Of a stretch of DNA of 64,000 nucleotides, positions 1 through 8,413 are shown piece after piece. Positions within the stretch are counted from its first letter, which is position 1, and every line of letters begins with the position of its first letter. The notes beneath the pieces are model-generated. The model searched no databases and was not told the origin of the DNA. It saw only the letters and a list, made by a program, of their open reading frames with translations. The position numbers and the translations under genes are program-made. The stretch is from Pseudomonas kairouanensis (lineage in GTDB: Bacteria; Pseudomonadota; Gammaproteobacteria; Pseudomonadales; Pseudomonadaceae): assembly GCF_004682055.1 (NCBI RefSeq), contig NZ_QUZU01000003.1, positions 170,750 through 234,749 of the forward strand, read 5' to 3'.

Positions 1-209
1 AGCAGGTTGCGCGCCATCTGGAACAGAAACGCCCGTGGCTGCTCGACCTTGGCGCGGTCGCGGTAGTCCAGCCACTGGGTAAAGACGTCCTGGGTCATGT
101 CTGCGGCGTCGCTGGCGTTGTCCGTGCGTTTGCGCAGGAAATACAGGATGTCTGTATAAAACCCGCGAAAGGCATCGGCCGACGACGGGTCGGGCTTGGG
201 ACGAGACAT
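1..209 (-). CDS. ECF sigma factor, FecI-like (N-terminal part, runs off window)
   Basis: The minus strand from the ATG at 209 reads MSRPKPDPSSADAFRGFYTD and continues for 69 residues to the window edge. Region 2 of an ECF sigma factor is recognisable: DILYFLRKRTDN, the helix SDAADMTQDVFTQWL that contacts core polymerase, and QPRAFLFQMARNLL of region 2.3/2.4. This matches FecI-type sigma factors, which normally transcribe a TonB-dependent siderophore receptor and are released by an inner-membrane anti-sigma factor. An AAGGA ribosome site lies about 9 bases upstream of the start. The candidate Fur box upstream fits iron repression. The partner FecR and receptor genes would be to the left, outside the window. 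Confidence 0.85.
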   Translation of the reverse strand, partial: MSRPKPDPSSADAFRGFYTDILYFLRKRTDNASDAADMTQDVFTQWLDYRDRAKVEQPRAFLFQMARNL

Positions 210-257
210 GGAGATCCTTCTTGACGAAGCACGACGTGGAAAAGTCGCGAATGGTAT

Positions 258-277
258 CGAGAACCATTGTCATTTGT
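258..277 (-). promoter_or_regulatory. Candidate Fur box upstream of the ECF sigma gene
   Basis: Read on the minus strand, bases 275-260 are AATGACAATGGTTCTC. This matches 12 of 16 positions of the Fur core AATGATAATCATTATC. It lies about 50 bases upstream of the sigma-factor start, where repressor binding would be expected. Confidence 0.45.
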
Positions 278-383
278 CTCTAGTTAAATGTGTCGTCGCC
301 AATGCCCGGCTGGAAATAACGCCGGCATAAGCCTTAACTCCTACGAGCTAGTGAACAAAATCCCACTCAAAAAGGAGAAAGTC

Positions 384-716
384 ATGGCTGGATGGTATGA
401 GTTGAGCAAGAGCAGCGATGGGCAGTTCCGTTTCGTATTGAAGGCGGCGAACGCGGAAATCATTCTGACCAGCGAGCGCTACGGCACTCGCAGCGCAGCG
501 CAAAACGGCATTGCTTCCGTGCAGACCAACAGCCCGCATGACGAGCGCTATGAGAGAAAAGTGGCCACCAATGGCCAGCCGTACTTCAACCTCAAGGCTG
601 CCAATCACCAGGTGATCGGCAACAGCGAGCAGTATTCCTCGACAGCGGCGCGGGACAATGGCATTGCAAGCGTCAAAGCCAATGGCCCAACGAGCACGAT
701 CAAAGATAAGACGTGA
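384..716 (+). CDS. DUF1508 (YegP-like) protein
   Basis: A 110-residue protein made of two tandem copies of the DUF1508 unit. Copy one is about residues 3-50 (WYELSKSSDGQFRFVLKAAN..GIASVQTNS) and copy two about 54-103 (ERKVATNGQPYFNLKAAN..GIASVKANG). Each has the family signature of a beta strand ending in F-x-L-K-A-A-N followed by S-E-x-Y and NGI-x-S-V. The family is small, cytoplasmic and of unknown function. The start is the ATG preceded by AAGGAG at 370-375; an in-frame upstream ATG at 288 has no ribosome site. A terminator follows directly, so it is probably a single-gene transcript. Confidence 0.9.
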   Translation: MAGWYELSKSSDGQFRFVLKAANAEIILTSERYGTRSAAQNGIASVQTNSPHDERYERKVATNGQPYFNLKAANHQVIGNSEQYSSTAARDNGIASVKANGPTSTIKDKT

Positions 717-733
717 GTCTGTCGCACCACCCG

Positions 734-766
734 ACGCCCCGAACTCACAAGAGCCGGGGCGTTTTT
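734..766 (+). terminator. Rho-independent terminator after the DUF1508 gene
   Basis: ACGCCCCG (734-741) pairs with CGGGGCGT (754-761) across a 12-base loop and is followed by a T run. Confidence 0.8.
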
Positions 767-768
767 AT

Positions 769-1647
769 TCAGGCGGCGTCCAACAGGGCCTTCAGTTGAC
801 TGCACGCCGTGTCGTCCAGCGCAAACACCGGCAGCCGTGGATCTCCCGCGTCCAACCCGGTCAGGCGCAGCCCCGCCTTGATCGTCGCTGGCAAGCCACC
901 TTTGAGGATGAACTCCAGCAACGGCAACTGTTGGTAGAACAACGCCCTTGCCGCTGTCAGGTCATTGGCCAATACCGCGTCATACAACGCCAGATTGAGC
1001 TGTGGGATCAGGTTCGGCGCCGCCGTGCACCAACCCTTGGCCCCTGCTGCGAAGGCTTCCAGCGCCAGCGGATTGCAGCCGTTGTAGAACGGCACGTCAG
1101 TGTGGCGATGCAACTGGTGCATGCGTTGAATATCCCCGGTGCTTTCCTTGACCATGGTCACGTTGGGCACCTGCTTGATGATGCGCAGGATCAAGTCCAC
1201 CGACATGTCCGTGCCGCTGGTGGCCGGGTTGTTGTAGAGCATGATCGGCACGCCAATGCTGTCGCCAATCGCAGCGTAGTGGGCGAGGATTTGCGCTTCG
1301 CTGAGTTTCCAGTAAGACGCCGGCAGCACCATCACCGCGTCGGCGCCATTGGCCTCGGCATAGCGGGCACGGCGCACGGCCTTGGCGGTGGTGAGGTCGG
1401 AGACGCTGACGATGGTGGGCACGCGCCGGGCGATTTTGGCCAGGCTGTAGGCGCTCACTTCGTCCCATTCGGCATCGCTTAAATACGCGCCCTCACCGGT
1501 GCTGCCCAAGGGCGCGATGGCGTGTACGCCGCTGGCGATCAAGCGGTCGATGGAGCGGCCCAGGGCGTCGAGGTCAACGTGTTGGCCATCGTGGCTGAAC
1601 GGGGTGATGGTATAGCCGATGATGCCGTGAATGGTGGGGCTGGACAT
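769..1647 (-). CDS. Dihydrodipicolinate synthase family lyase
   Basis: A 292-residue (beta/alpha)8 lyase/aldolase of the DapA/NanA superfamily. The Schiff-base lysine is K167 in VKESTGD and the catalytic tyrosine is Y138 in MLYNNP; the N-terminal GSTGEG loop is residues 48-53. Members of this superfamily cleave or form pyruvate-type C-C bonds. This copy is distinct from the biosynthetic dapA at 50640 and sits in an operon with a class II aldolase, so a catabolic aldolase or dehydratase role is more likely than lysine synthesis. The start at 1647 has GGAGAA seven bases upstream; the in-frame ATG at 1674 lies at the end of the preceding gene. It is the second gene of a two-gene transcript. Confidence 0.85.
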   Translation of the reverse strand: MSSPTIHGIIGYTITPFSHDGQHVDLDALGRSIDRLIASGVHAIAPLGSTGEGAYLSDAEWDEVSAYSLAKIARRVPTIVSVSDLTTAKAVRRARYAEANGADAVMVLPASYWKLSEAQILAHYAAIGDSIGVPIMLYNNPATSGTDMSVDLILRIIKQVPNVTMVKESTGDIQRMHQLHRHTDVPFYNGCNPLALEAFAAGAKGWCTAAPNLIPQLNLALYDAVLANDLTAARALFYQQLPLLEFILKGGLPATIKAGLRLTGLDAGDPRLPVFALDDTACSQLKALLDAA

Positions 1648-1674
1648 GGGGATTCTCCGCTGGAAATAGAGCAA

Positions 1675-2457
1675 TCAGTTCAGGCAATCGGCGTGTTTGC
1701 GCAGGTTCTGCCGGGCGTAGTAGTTGAACGCGGCGCCATGGCGCTTAGGCCGGGAGATCCAGTCATGGGCCTCGCGCCCCAGTTCCGGCAGGATCGGCTT
1801 GATGGTGCCGGCGGCCATTGCCAGCAGCTGCAACTTGGCGGCGCGCTCGATCAATTGCGCGATCACACAGGCTTCCTCGATGCTCGCCCCGGTGCTCAAT
1901 TGGCCGTGGTGCGAGAGCAGGATCGCGCGCTTGTCGCCCAAGGCCTCGGTGATGATTTCACCTTCTTCATTGCCCACCGGTACCCCCGGCCAAGCTTCCA
2001 GGAACGCACAGTCTTCATACAGTGGGCACAGGTCCATGTGGGACACCTGCAGCGGCACTTCCAGCATCGACAGCGCAGCGATATGGGTGGGGTGCGTGTG
2101 GATGATGCAATTTACATCCGGTCGACCACGGTACACCCAGCTGTGAAAGCGGTTGGCCGGGTTGGGGATGCCATGACCTTCCAACACCTCCAGATCCTCG
2201 TTCACCAACAGCAGGTTGCTGGCGGTGATCTCGTCAAACCCCAGGCCCAATTGCTGGGTGTAGTAGGTGCCTTGCTCAGGCCCGCGCGCAGTGATTTGCC
2301 CGGCCAGGCCAGAGTCATGACCGTTCTCGAACAGGATGCGACACGTGAGCGCCAGCTTTTGGCGGTCGGTCCACGTATTATCCGCCAGGGTGTTTTGCAT
2401 CTGGATCAGCGCTTGCTTGACCAGTTGGTCTTTGGGGAGTGCTAATGTCTTGGCCAT
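1675..2457 (-). CDS. Class II aldolase/adducin family protein
   Basis: A 260-residue class II aldolase domain protein. It has the N-terminal GHDSGLAGQITAR segment (47-58) and the metal-binding pair H120/H122 in IIHTHPTH, with a further conserved LSHHGQL at 182-188. Relatives include fuculose-phosphate aldolase and ribulose-phosphate epimerase, but the sugar-phosphate lysine is not obvious and many such Pseudomonas proteins are of unknown substrate. It is first in an operon with the DapA-like lyase, 27 bp apart. The TGACAC palindrome upstream and the divergent XRE-cupin gene suggest local repression and ligand-controlled induction. Confidence 0.85.
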   Translation of the reverse strand: MAKTLALPKDQLVKQALIQMQNTLADNTWTDRQKLALTCRILFENGHDSGLAGQITARGPEQGTYYTQQLGLGFDEITASNLLLVNEDLEVLEGHGIPNPANRFHSWVYRGRPDVNCIIHTHPTHIAALSMLEVPLQVSHMDLCPLYEDCAFLEAWPGVPVGNEEGEIITEALGDKRAILLSHHGQLSTGASIEEACVIAQLIERAAKLQLLAMAAGTIKPILPELGREAHDWISRPKRHGAAFNYYARQNLRKHADCLN

Positions 2458-2481
2458 ATCGGATGCCCTCGGTGGCTACAA

Positions 2482-2517
2482 ATGACACTTAAGATGCTAT
2501 ATGACACTTTGTGTCAT
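2482..2517. promoter_or_regulatory. Operator candidate: TGACAC palindrome plus half-site
   Basis: ATGACACTTTGTGTCAT (2501-2517) is a perfect odd palindrome. The same ATGACACTT also occurs at 2482-2490, 19 bp upstream in direct orientation. The site lies between the divergent aldolase operon and the XRE-cupin regulator, which is the expected place for that regulator to bind. Confidence 0.55.
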
Positions 2518-2562
2518 TGGCAAGCACAGCGTATCGCTTACTGCATGGATTAATCGCAGCGC

Positions 2563-3090
2563 ATGTCTATCCGTTTGAAATTATTGAGAAAAAAACTTGG
2601 CGTGACACTTGAGGCCCTGGCTGAAAAAACCGGGATGACCAAGAGTTACCTGTCCAAGGTCGAACGCGGGTTGAATACGCCGTCGATTGCTGCCGCGTTG
2701 AAACTGGCCAAGGCGTTGAACGTGAAGGTCGAAGAGCTGTTCAGCGAAGAGCGCGTCAGCCTCGACAGTTACAGCCTGGTGCGCAGCCACGAACGGCCGG
2801 ACACCTCACCGGGTTACGCGGTGCTGGCCCACCAGGTCAGCGAACGCAGCCTGCTGCCGTTCATCATTTACCCGCCGGCAGAGTTCACCGACAAGACCTT
2901 CAAGGAGCACGTGGGGGAGGAGTTTTTGTTCGTGCATGAAGGCCAGGTGGAAGTGGATTTCATGAACGAGCGGGTGATTCTGGAGCGCGGCGATGCGTTG
3001 CACTTCAATGCACAAAAGCCCCATCGGCTGAGGTCGGTTGGGCCGGTGCAGGCGCAGTTGCTGGTGGTGGTGCACAGCGCCGAAGAGTGA
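2563..3090 (+). CDS. XRE-family transcriptional regulator with C-terminal cupin
   Basis: A 175-residue regulator. The N-terminal helix-turn-helix is about residues 1-62 (LGVTLEALAEKTGMTKSYLS, then VERGLNTPSIAAALKLAKAL). A cupin_2 small-molecule-binding domain is about residues 95-172, with the cupin strand pattern GEEFLFVHEGQVEVDF and ERGDALHFNAQKPH. Proteins of this architecture usually repress an adjacent catabolic operon and sense its substrate or product through the cupin. Here the adjacent divergent operon is the aldolase/DapA-like pair, with a palindromic operator between them. Confidence 0.88.
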   Translation: MSIRLKLLRKKLGVTLEALAEKTGMTKSYLSKVERGLNTPSIAAALKLAKALNVKVEELFSEERVSLDSYSLVRSHERPDTSPGYAVLAHQVSERSLLPFIIYPPAEFTDKTFKEHVGEEFLFVHEGQVEVDFMNERVILERGDALHFNAQKPHRLRSVGPVQAQLLVVVHSAEE

Positions 3091-3123
3091 CTGCGACGTT
3101 GACTTGAAATGCAATCCCACAGT

Positions 3124-3147
3124 TGATCTCCTTTGTTCTGGAGATCA
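3124..3147. terminator. Hairpin between convergent genes
   Basis: TGATCTCC (3124-3131) pairs with GGAGATCA (3140-3147) across an 8-base loop, between the convergent cupin regulator and the DUF4917 gene, whose stop codon lies inside the right arm. There is no T run, so it is only a weak terminator candidate. Confidence 0.35.
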
Positions 3148-4161
3148 GCGTTCCACAGGGACGGACAGTGCGGGGTCACCCAGCGCATGAGTACGCGCCG
3201 CGTAAAACCTCAGTTCAACCCCCGTCCCATCAAACAACTGCGAATACCGCCGCTTCTGCTGGCGAATAAACCCGTCACTGCGCCCTGACACCGAGATCGC
3301 CAGGGTGGTCAATTTGGCCTGGCGAATTGCATCCACCAGGTGTTTATCCTGCGTCCCCAGATCGTGACCAAAGATGCACAACGCACCCTCATGGTTGAGC
3401 AGTTGCTCATAGCAAAACGACAGATAATCCGAACTGCGGATGGTCTTGAGCTTTTCCTCCACCTTGCCTTCGCTGACAAACAACGGCACATCGTCCAGGG
3501 TCTTGAGGGTGTTGTTGATGGCAAAACTGCTGAGCAGGGTGCTGTCGGTGGACGGCAGTTTGCGCGCGGTGCCATCAAGGTTGCGCACCAGGTGCAGGCC
3601 GCCGTGCAGGTAGAGGATGCGCGTGGCTTCGGTGCGGGTGTCGCGCAGGTCGAAGCTGGCATCGGCGCTGCGGAACAGGTCGTCGATGCCCGGCATATGC
3701 AGGATCGCCCAGTAGTTGAGCAGGTCGTAGTTGCTGGTAAATACCTTGGAATAGTTCGCCAGTTCAGCGTTGATCGTCGCCAGCGTCGACGGTTGTACCA
3801 GGCGCCACGGGATATGCACGCCGTGGATGGTGTTGATCAATGCTTCCTTGATCGCGTAGTAGCGATTACGCGGCGCGGCCGAGCTGACGGCCAGGGCCTT
3901 GTTGACCCGGCTGGTGGTTTTCAACGCCCCCAGGGCCTGCTCGAAACTGCGGGTTTGCAGGGCATCGAATACGCTGAGTTCGGATGGGCTCAAGGGCTTT
4001 TCTTCGACGGTGCGCGCATTTTCGAACAGCGAGTCGTAGGCAAAGTCTTCCCAGATCGCACGGCTGGCCCCGTTACCGATCAGAATCGCGTTGAAGTCGA
4101 TAGCGCTGCGCAACGTACTCCAGTCTTCAAGGTGGGCGTCAATATCCTGGAAATCCTTCAT
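3145..4161 (-). CDS. DUF4917 family protein, SIR2-like
   Basis: A 338-residue protein of the DUF4917 type. Features resembling SIR2-like NAD-binding folds are visible: ILIGNGASRAIWED near residues 26-39, FTSNYDLLNYWA near 141-152 (compare the TTNYD motif of SIR2-like effectors), LYLHGGLHL near 183-191, and CIFGHDLGTQDKHLVDAI near 261-278. No signal peptide or membrane segment is visible. It is a stand-alone gene, convergent with the cupin regulator. The cellular role is unknown; SIR2-like folds occur in NAD-depleting phage-defence effectors, but that is only a possibility here. Confidence 0.75.
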   Translation of the reverse strand: MKDFQDIDAHLEDWSTLRSAIDFNAILIGNGASRAIWEDFAYDSLFENARTVEEKPLSPSELSVFDALQTRSFEQALGALKTTSRVNKALAVSSAAPRNRYYAIKEALINTIHGVHIPWRLVQPSTLATINAELANYSKVFTSNYDLLNYWAILHMPGIDDLFRSADASFDLRDTRTEATRILYLHGGLHLVRNLDGTARKLPSTDSTLLSSFAINNTLKTLDDVPLFVSEGKVEEKLKTIRSSDYLSFCYEQLLNHEGALCIFGHDLGTQDKHLVDAIRQAKLTTLAISVSGRSDGFIRQQKRRYSQLFDGTGVELRFYAARTHALGDPALSVPVER

Positions 4162-4286
4162 TGCGGCGGGTCTACTCGAAATCGGCTGGATGGCGACTTT
4201 ATCACGAGCGGGCGTTGATCCTGATCAACATGGCGTAGGCAAGTGAGGTCGATGCTGTAGGCATAACCGCTATCCGAGGATTCGCC

Positions 4287-5435
4287 ATGAGCAGCACCTT
4301 CTTTATTCCCGCCGTCAACATCATGGGCACCGACTGCCTCGACGAAGCCATGACCGCTATTCGTAACTACGGTTTTCACAAGGCGCTGATCGTCACCGAC
4401 GCCGGTTTGGCCAAGGCCGGCGTGGCCAGCATGATCGCCGAGAAACTGGCGATGCAGGACATCGATTCGGTGATCTACGACGGCGCCAAGCCCAACCCAA
4501 ATGTTGAGAACGTCGAAAAAGGCCTGGCGCTGTTGCAGGCAAGCGCTTGTGATTTCGTGGTGTCCCTGGGCGGCGGCTCGCCCCATGACTGTGCCAAGGG
4601 CATCGCCCTGTGTGCCACCAATGGCGGGCATATCGGCGACTACGAAGGTGTCGATCAATCGAGCAAGCCGCAACTGCCGTTGGTGGCCATCAACACCACC
4701 GCCGGTACCGCCAGCGAGATGACGCGTTTTTGCATCATCACCGACGAAAGCCGCCACGTAAAAATGGCCATCGTTGATCGCAACGTCACGCCGCTGTTGT
4801 CGGTCAACGACCCGGCGCTGATGGTCGGCATGCCCAAGGGCCTCACCGCCGCCACCGGCATGGACGCCCTGACCCACGCCATCGAAGCCTACGTATCCAC
4901 CGCAGCGACACCGATCACCGACGCCTGCGCCATCAAGGCCATCGAGCTGATCAGCGCCAACCTGCGCCTGGCTGTACGCGACGGTAGCGACAAGGACGCA
5001 CGGGAAAACATGGCCTACGCCCAGTTCCTCGCCGGCATGGCCTTCAACAACGCATCGCTGGGTTTTGTACACGCCATGGCCCACCAACTGGGCGGTTTCT
5101 ACGACCTGCCCCACGGTGTATGCAACGCGGTGCTGCTGCCCCACGTACAAAGCTTCAACGCCAGCGTCAGCGCCAAACGCCTGAGTGACGTGGCTCACGC
5201 CCTGGGTGCCGATATCAAGGGCATCACCGATGAAGAGGGCGCCCAAGCCGCCATCGCCGCCATTCGTAGCTTGGCCCACGACGTTGAAATTCCCGCCGGT
5301 TTGCGGGAACTGGGCGCCAAGTTGCAGGACATTCCCTTGCTGGCCACCAATGCGCTCAAGGACGCATGTGGGCTGACCAACCCACGCCGGGCGGATCAGC
5401 GTCAGATTGAGGAGATTTTCCGCAACGCGTTCTAA
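4287..5435 (+). CDS. Iron-containing alcohol dehydrogenase (YiaY/AdhB type)
   Basis: A 382-residue group III alcohol dehydrogenase. The N-terminal Rossmann-like part carries the NAD(P) loop [13 protein letters not shown] (about 92-104) and [13 protein letters not shown]. The C-terminal helical part supplies the Fe(II) ligands in [14 protein letters not shown] and in [16 protein letters not shown]. Length is typical for the family. It oxidises primary alcohols or 3-hydroxy amino acids to aldehydes; the exact substrate cannot be read from sequence. It appears monocistronic. Confidence 0.9.
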   Translation: MSSTFFIPAVNIMGTDCLDEAMTAIRNYGFHKALIVTDAGLAKAGVASMIAEKLAMQDIDSVIYDGAKPNPNVENVEKGLALLQASACDFVVSLGGGSPHDCAKGIALCATNGGHIGDYEGVDQSSKPQLPLVAINTTAGTASEMTRFCIITDESRHVKMAIVDRNVTPLLSVNDPALMVGMPKGLTAATGMDALTHAIEAYVSTAATPITDACAIKAIELISANLRLAVRDGSDKDARENMAYAQFLAGMAFNNASLGFVHAMAHQLGGFYDLPHGVCNAVLLPHVQSFNASVSAKRLSDVAHALGADIKGITDEEGAQAAIAAIRSLAHDVEIPAGLRELGAKLQDIPLLATNALKDACGLTNPRRADQRQIEEIFRNAF

Positions 5436-5513
5436 AAGGGGCAGTCACCGGCAGCAAGCGTTAAGCTACAAGGCGAACTGCGTTCAACTTGAGCTTGCTG
5501 CTGAGGTCCCCCC

Positions 5514-6188
5514 ATGAGAGTTCTACTATTCGGCGCCACCGGCATGGTCGGCCAAGGCGTGCTGCGTGAATGCCTGCTGGCCGCCGATGTCCAGGAAGTG
5601 GTCGCCGTGGGCCGCACGCCGTTGACCCAGGCGCACGGCAAGCTGCACCAGGTGTTGCACGGCGACATGCTGGACTTCCAGCCTCTGGAGAACCTGCTGC
5701 AAGGCTTCGATGCCTGCTTCTTCTGCCTCGGCGTTTCCTCGGCGGGGATGGGCGAGACCCAGTACACCCACCTTACCTACGACCTCACGTTGGTCGCCGC
5801 CAGCACCCTGGCGCGGCTCAATCCGCAGATGACCTTTATCTATGTGTCCGGCGCCGGTACCGACAGTTCCGAGACGGGCAAGTCGATGTGGGCGCGGGTC
5901 AAGGGCAAGACCGAGAACGCGTTGCTGCGCCTGCCGTTCAAGGCGGTGTACCTGTTTCGGCCTGGGGTGATCCAGCCGCTGCATGGTGTGCGCTCGAAAA
6001 CGCCGTTGTATCAATCTTTCTATACCGTGTTGGGGCCGTTGCTCTCGTTCCTTCGACGGATTAAACCCAGCTGGGTGGTGAGCACCGAGACCGTAGGCCG
6101 GGCGATGTTGCAGGCGGTGAGTCATGGCGCACCGCAGCCGGTGGTGGAGCAGGCCCAGATCAACCGCTTGGCCAATGAGCGTCACTGA
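5514..6188 (+). CDS. NAD(P)-binding atypical SDR protein
   Basis: A 224-residue Rossmann-fold protein with the N-terminal dinucleotide motif LLFGATGMVGQGVL (4-17), where the GATGxxG pattern marks atypical or extended short-chain dehydrogenases. FIYVSGAGTDSSETGKSMW near residues 107-125 corresponds to the active-site segment, although the usual Y-x-x-x-K is not present. The C-terminus is rich in basic and hydrophobic residues. Function is unknown; relatives are annotated as epimerases or semialdehyde dehydrogenase-like. The stop overlaps the start of the downstream LysR gene by one base, which suggests co-transcription. Confidence 0.75.
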   Translation: MRVLLFGATGMVGQGVLRECLLAADVQEVVAVGRTPLTQAHGKLHQVLHGDMLDFQPLENLLQGFDACFFCLGVSSAGMGETQYTHLTYDLTLVAASTLARLNPQMTFIYVSGAGTDSSETGKSMWARVKGKTENALLRLPFKAVYLFRPGVIQPLHGVRSKTPLYQSFYTVLGPLLSFLRRIKPSWVVSTETVGRAMLQAVSHGAPQPVVEQAQINRLANERH

Positions 6189-7108
6189 TGTTGCACAAGA
6201 GCCTGGTGCGTCGCCTGGACCTGATCACCCTGCAGTTGTTCGTCGCAGTGTTTGAGGAGGGCACGCTCACCCGTGCGGCCAGCCGCGAAGCCATTGCGGT
6301 GTCGGCCGCCAGCAAGCGCCTGATGGAGTTGGAGCAGGTGCTGGGCGTAAACCTGTTTGTACGGCGCGCCAAGGGCATGGGCCTGACCGCCGCTGGCGAA
6401 ACCCTGTTGCACCATGCGCGGCAGATGCTGTTCAACGTCGAAAAGATGGGCCTGGAACTGGGCGAACACAGTCACGGGGTGCGCGGCTATGTGCGCATGC
6501 TGGCCAATCTGTCGGCGATCATCCAGTTTCTGCCTGAAAACCTGCGGGATTTTTCCGAGCTTCACCCCGAAGTCAAAACCGACCTCGAAGAGCGCCCCAG
6601 CAACGGCGTAGTGCAAGGCGTGCTCGACGGCGTGGCGGACCTGGGTATCTGTTCCTGTGACACCGATACCAAGGGCCTGCCCAGCGTGACCTATCGCCTG
6701 GACAAGCTGGTGGTGCTGATGCCGGCGGATCATCCATTGGCATCCCATGAGCGCCTGGCGTTCTCGCAAACCCTGGACAGTGACTACGTCGGCCTGCATG
6801 CCGCCAGCTCGATCAATATGCGCACCCACGCCGCCGCTCGCGAAGCCGGCAAGATGTTGCGCTTGCGCATTCATGTGCCGGGGTTCGATGCGATGTGCCG
6901 CATGGTCCAGGCGAATATGGGCATCGGCATCCTGCCGCTCAAGGCCTACGAATTATTTGGCCGCGCCTTGGGTTTGCATGCCGTGCCGCTGACGGATGAC
7001 TGGTCGGATCGCCGCTTGATTCTGGTGGTGCGTGACGAGGCGCAGTTGTCGCCGGTGAGCCGCTTGCTCTTTGATTACCTGAGCAATGGCGCGAATTCCT
7101 ACAGATAA
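6188..7108 (+). CDS. LysR-family transcriptional regulator
   Basis: A 306-residue LTTR. The winged helix-turn-helix is about residues 8-68 (DLITLQLFVAVFEEGTLTRAA..VSAASKRLMELEQVLGVNLFVRRAKGMGLTAAGE) and the periplasmic-binding-protein-like effector domain is about 93-298. It lies immediately upstream of, and on the same strand as, the CoA-transferase / HMG-CoA lyase / MFS operon and is a reasonable candidate regulator of it. It also overlaps the SDR gene upstream by one base, so it may instead belong to that transcript. Confidence 0.9.
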   Translation: MLHKSLVRRLDLITLQLFVAVFEEGTLTRAASREAIAVSAASKRLMELEQVLGVNLFVRRAKGMGLTAAGETLLHHARQMLFNVEKMGLELGEHSHGVRGYVRMLANLSAIIQFLPENLRDFSELHPEVKTDLEERPSNGVVQGVLDGVADLGICSCDTDTKGLPSVTYRLDKLVVLMPADHPLASHERLAFSQTLDSDYVGLHAASSINMRTHAAAREAGKMLRLRIHVPGFDAMCRMVQANMGIGILPLKAYELFGRALGLHAVPLTDDWSDRRLILVVRDEAQLSPVSRLLFDYLSNGANSYR

Positions 7109-7117
7109 TGCTTTGAT

Positions 7118-7136
7118 CGTTCGCGCTTCGCGAACG
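7118..7136. terminator. Hairpin after the LysR gene
   Basis: CGTTCGCG (7118-7125) pairs perfectly with CGCGAACG (7129-7136) around a 3-base loop. No T run follows, so factor-dependent termination or a stabilising stem is possible. Confidence 0.35.
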
Positions 7137-7219
7137 CTCCTTGCCAACTGACGGTTGGATTTCTCCTGGGCTTGCCCTCTAGTCTTGGCCCCACATTCCA
7201 AGAACAAGAGGTACACCCC

Positions 7220-8413
7220 ATGACGGCTCCCCTGAGCGGTATCAAGGTGATCGAGATCGGAACTCTGATTGCCGCGCCGTTCGCCGCCCGGCTGATGGCC
7301 GAGTTTGGCGCCGAGGTGATCAAGATCGAAGCCATGGGCCAGGGCGATCCGCTTCGCAAATGGCGAAAGCTGCACGAAGGCACTTCGCTGTGGTGGTACC
7401 TGCAATCGCGTAACAAGAAATCCCTGGCGCTGGACCTCAAGTCCTCGGAAGGCCTGGACTTGATCAAGCAACTGCTCGGCGATGCCGACGTGCTGATCGA
7501 AAACCTGCGCCCCGGTGGCCTGGAGAAACTCGGCCTGGGTTGGGAGGTGTTGCATGCCCTCAACCCCAAGCTGACCCTGGTGCGTATATCCGGCTACGGT
7601 CAAACCGGGCCGTACCGCGATCGCCCAGGCTTCGGCGCCATCGGCGAGGCCATGGGAGGCATCCGCTACACCACCGGCAACCCGGACTCGCCACCGGCGC
7701 GGGTGGGGGTGAGCCTGGGCGATTCCCTGGCTTCGTTGCACGGTGTGATCGGCGCGCTGATGTCGCTGCTGTGGGTCAAGACCGGGCAGGGCGATGGGCA
7801 GATTGTGGATGTGTCCCTGGCTGAAAGCGTGTTCAACCTGATGGAAAGCCTGGTGCCCGAATACGACATGCTCGGTCATGTGCGTGAGCGCAGCGGCGGC
7901 GCCTTGCCGGGCATTGCGCCGTCCAACACCTACCTGACCGCCGACGGCGCCTATGTGGTCATCGCCGGTAACAGCGACCCCATTTACAAGCGCCTGATGA
8001 ACACCATCGGCCGTGCCGATCTGGCGCAAGCACCCGAGTTCGCCCACAACGATGGCCGCGCGGCCAAGAGCGGTTTGCTCGATGCTGCGATCACCCACTG
8101 GACCAGCAGCCTGCCCATCGAGCAGGTGCTCAGCGCCCTGGAAGCCGCCGAAGTGCCGGCCGGGCGCATCTACTCGGTGGCCGATATCGTCAGCGACCCA
8201 CACTACCAGGCTCGCGAGATGCTGCTGGATGCCGAGTTGCCCGGCGGTGTCTCGGTGAAGATGCCGGGCATCGTGCCCAAGCTCTCGCAAACCCCCGGCG
8301 GCGTGAACTGGCAAGGCCCCACGCTGGGCCAGCACACCGACGCTATTCTCGACGGCCTGGGCCTGACCGGTGCCGATATCCAACGCCTGAAAACTTCGGG
8401 AGTGGTGCAATGA
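7220..8413 (+). CDS. Family III CoA-transferase (CaiB/BaiF)
   Basis: A 397-residue family III CoA-transferase. The N-terminus LSGIKVIEIGTLIAAPFAARLMAEFGAEVIKIE is typical, as are NKKSLALDLKSSEGLDLIKQLLGDADVLIENLRPGGLEKLGL and the ISGYGQTGPYRDRPGF segment. It moves CoA between organic acids. The next gene is an HMG-CoA lyase homologue with a 4-bp overlap, so the natural reading is activation of a C5/C6 dicarboxylate such as 3-hydroxy-3-methylglutarate and its cleavage. The start at 7220 was chosen because AGAGG lies 8-12 bases upstream; the in-frame ATG at 7172 would add 16 residues not seen in the family. Confidence 0.9.
   Translation: MTAPLSGIKVIEIGTLIAAPFAARLMAEFGAEVIKIEAMGQGDPLRKWRKLHEGTSLWWYLQSRNKKSLALDLKSSEGLDLIKQLLGDADVLIENLRPGGLEKLGLGWEVLHALNPKLTLVRISGYGQTGPYRDRPGFGAIGEAMGGIRYTTGNPDSPPARVGVSLGDSLASLHGVIGALMSLLWVKTGQGDGQIVDVSLAESVFNLMESLVPEYDMLGHVRERSGGALPGIAPSNTYLTADGAYVVIAGNSDPIYKRLMNTIGRADLAQAPEFAHNDGRAAKSGLLDAAITHWTSSLPIEQVLSALEAAEVPAGRIYSVADIVSDPHYQAREMLLDAELPGGVSVKMPGIVPKLSQTPGGVNWQGPTLGQHTDAILDGLGLTGADIQRLKTSGVVQ

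Noticed and set aside
658..1482. Long plus-strand open frame of 274 codons
   Set aside because: It is antisense to the DapA-like gene, with low-complexity Arg/Gln/His composition typical of shadow frames in high-GC DNA.
769..1647. Calling the first DapA-like gene biosynthetic dapA
   Set aside because: The genuine dapA is at 50640 with bamC; this copy is paired with a class II aldolase and diverges in the active-site surroundings.
6953..8410. 485-codon minus-strand frame opposite the CoA-transferase
   Set aside because: It is antisense to a clear family III CoA-transferase and has no recognisable domain.
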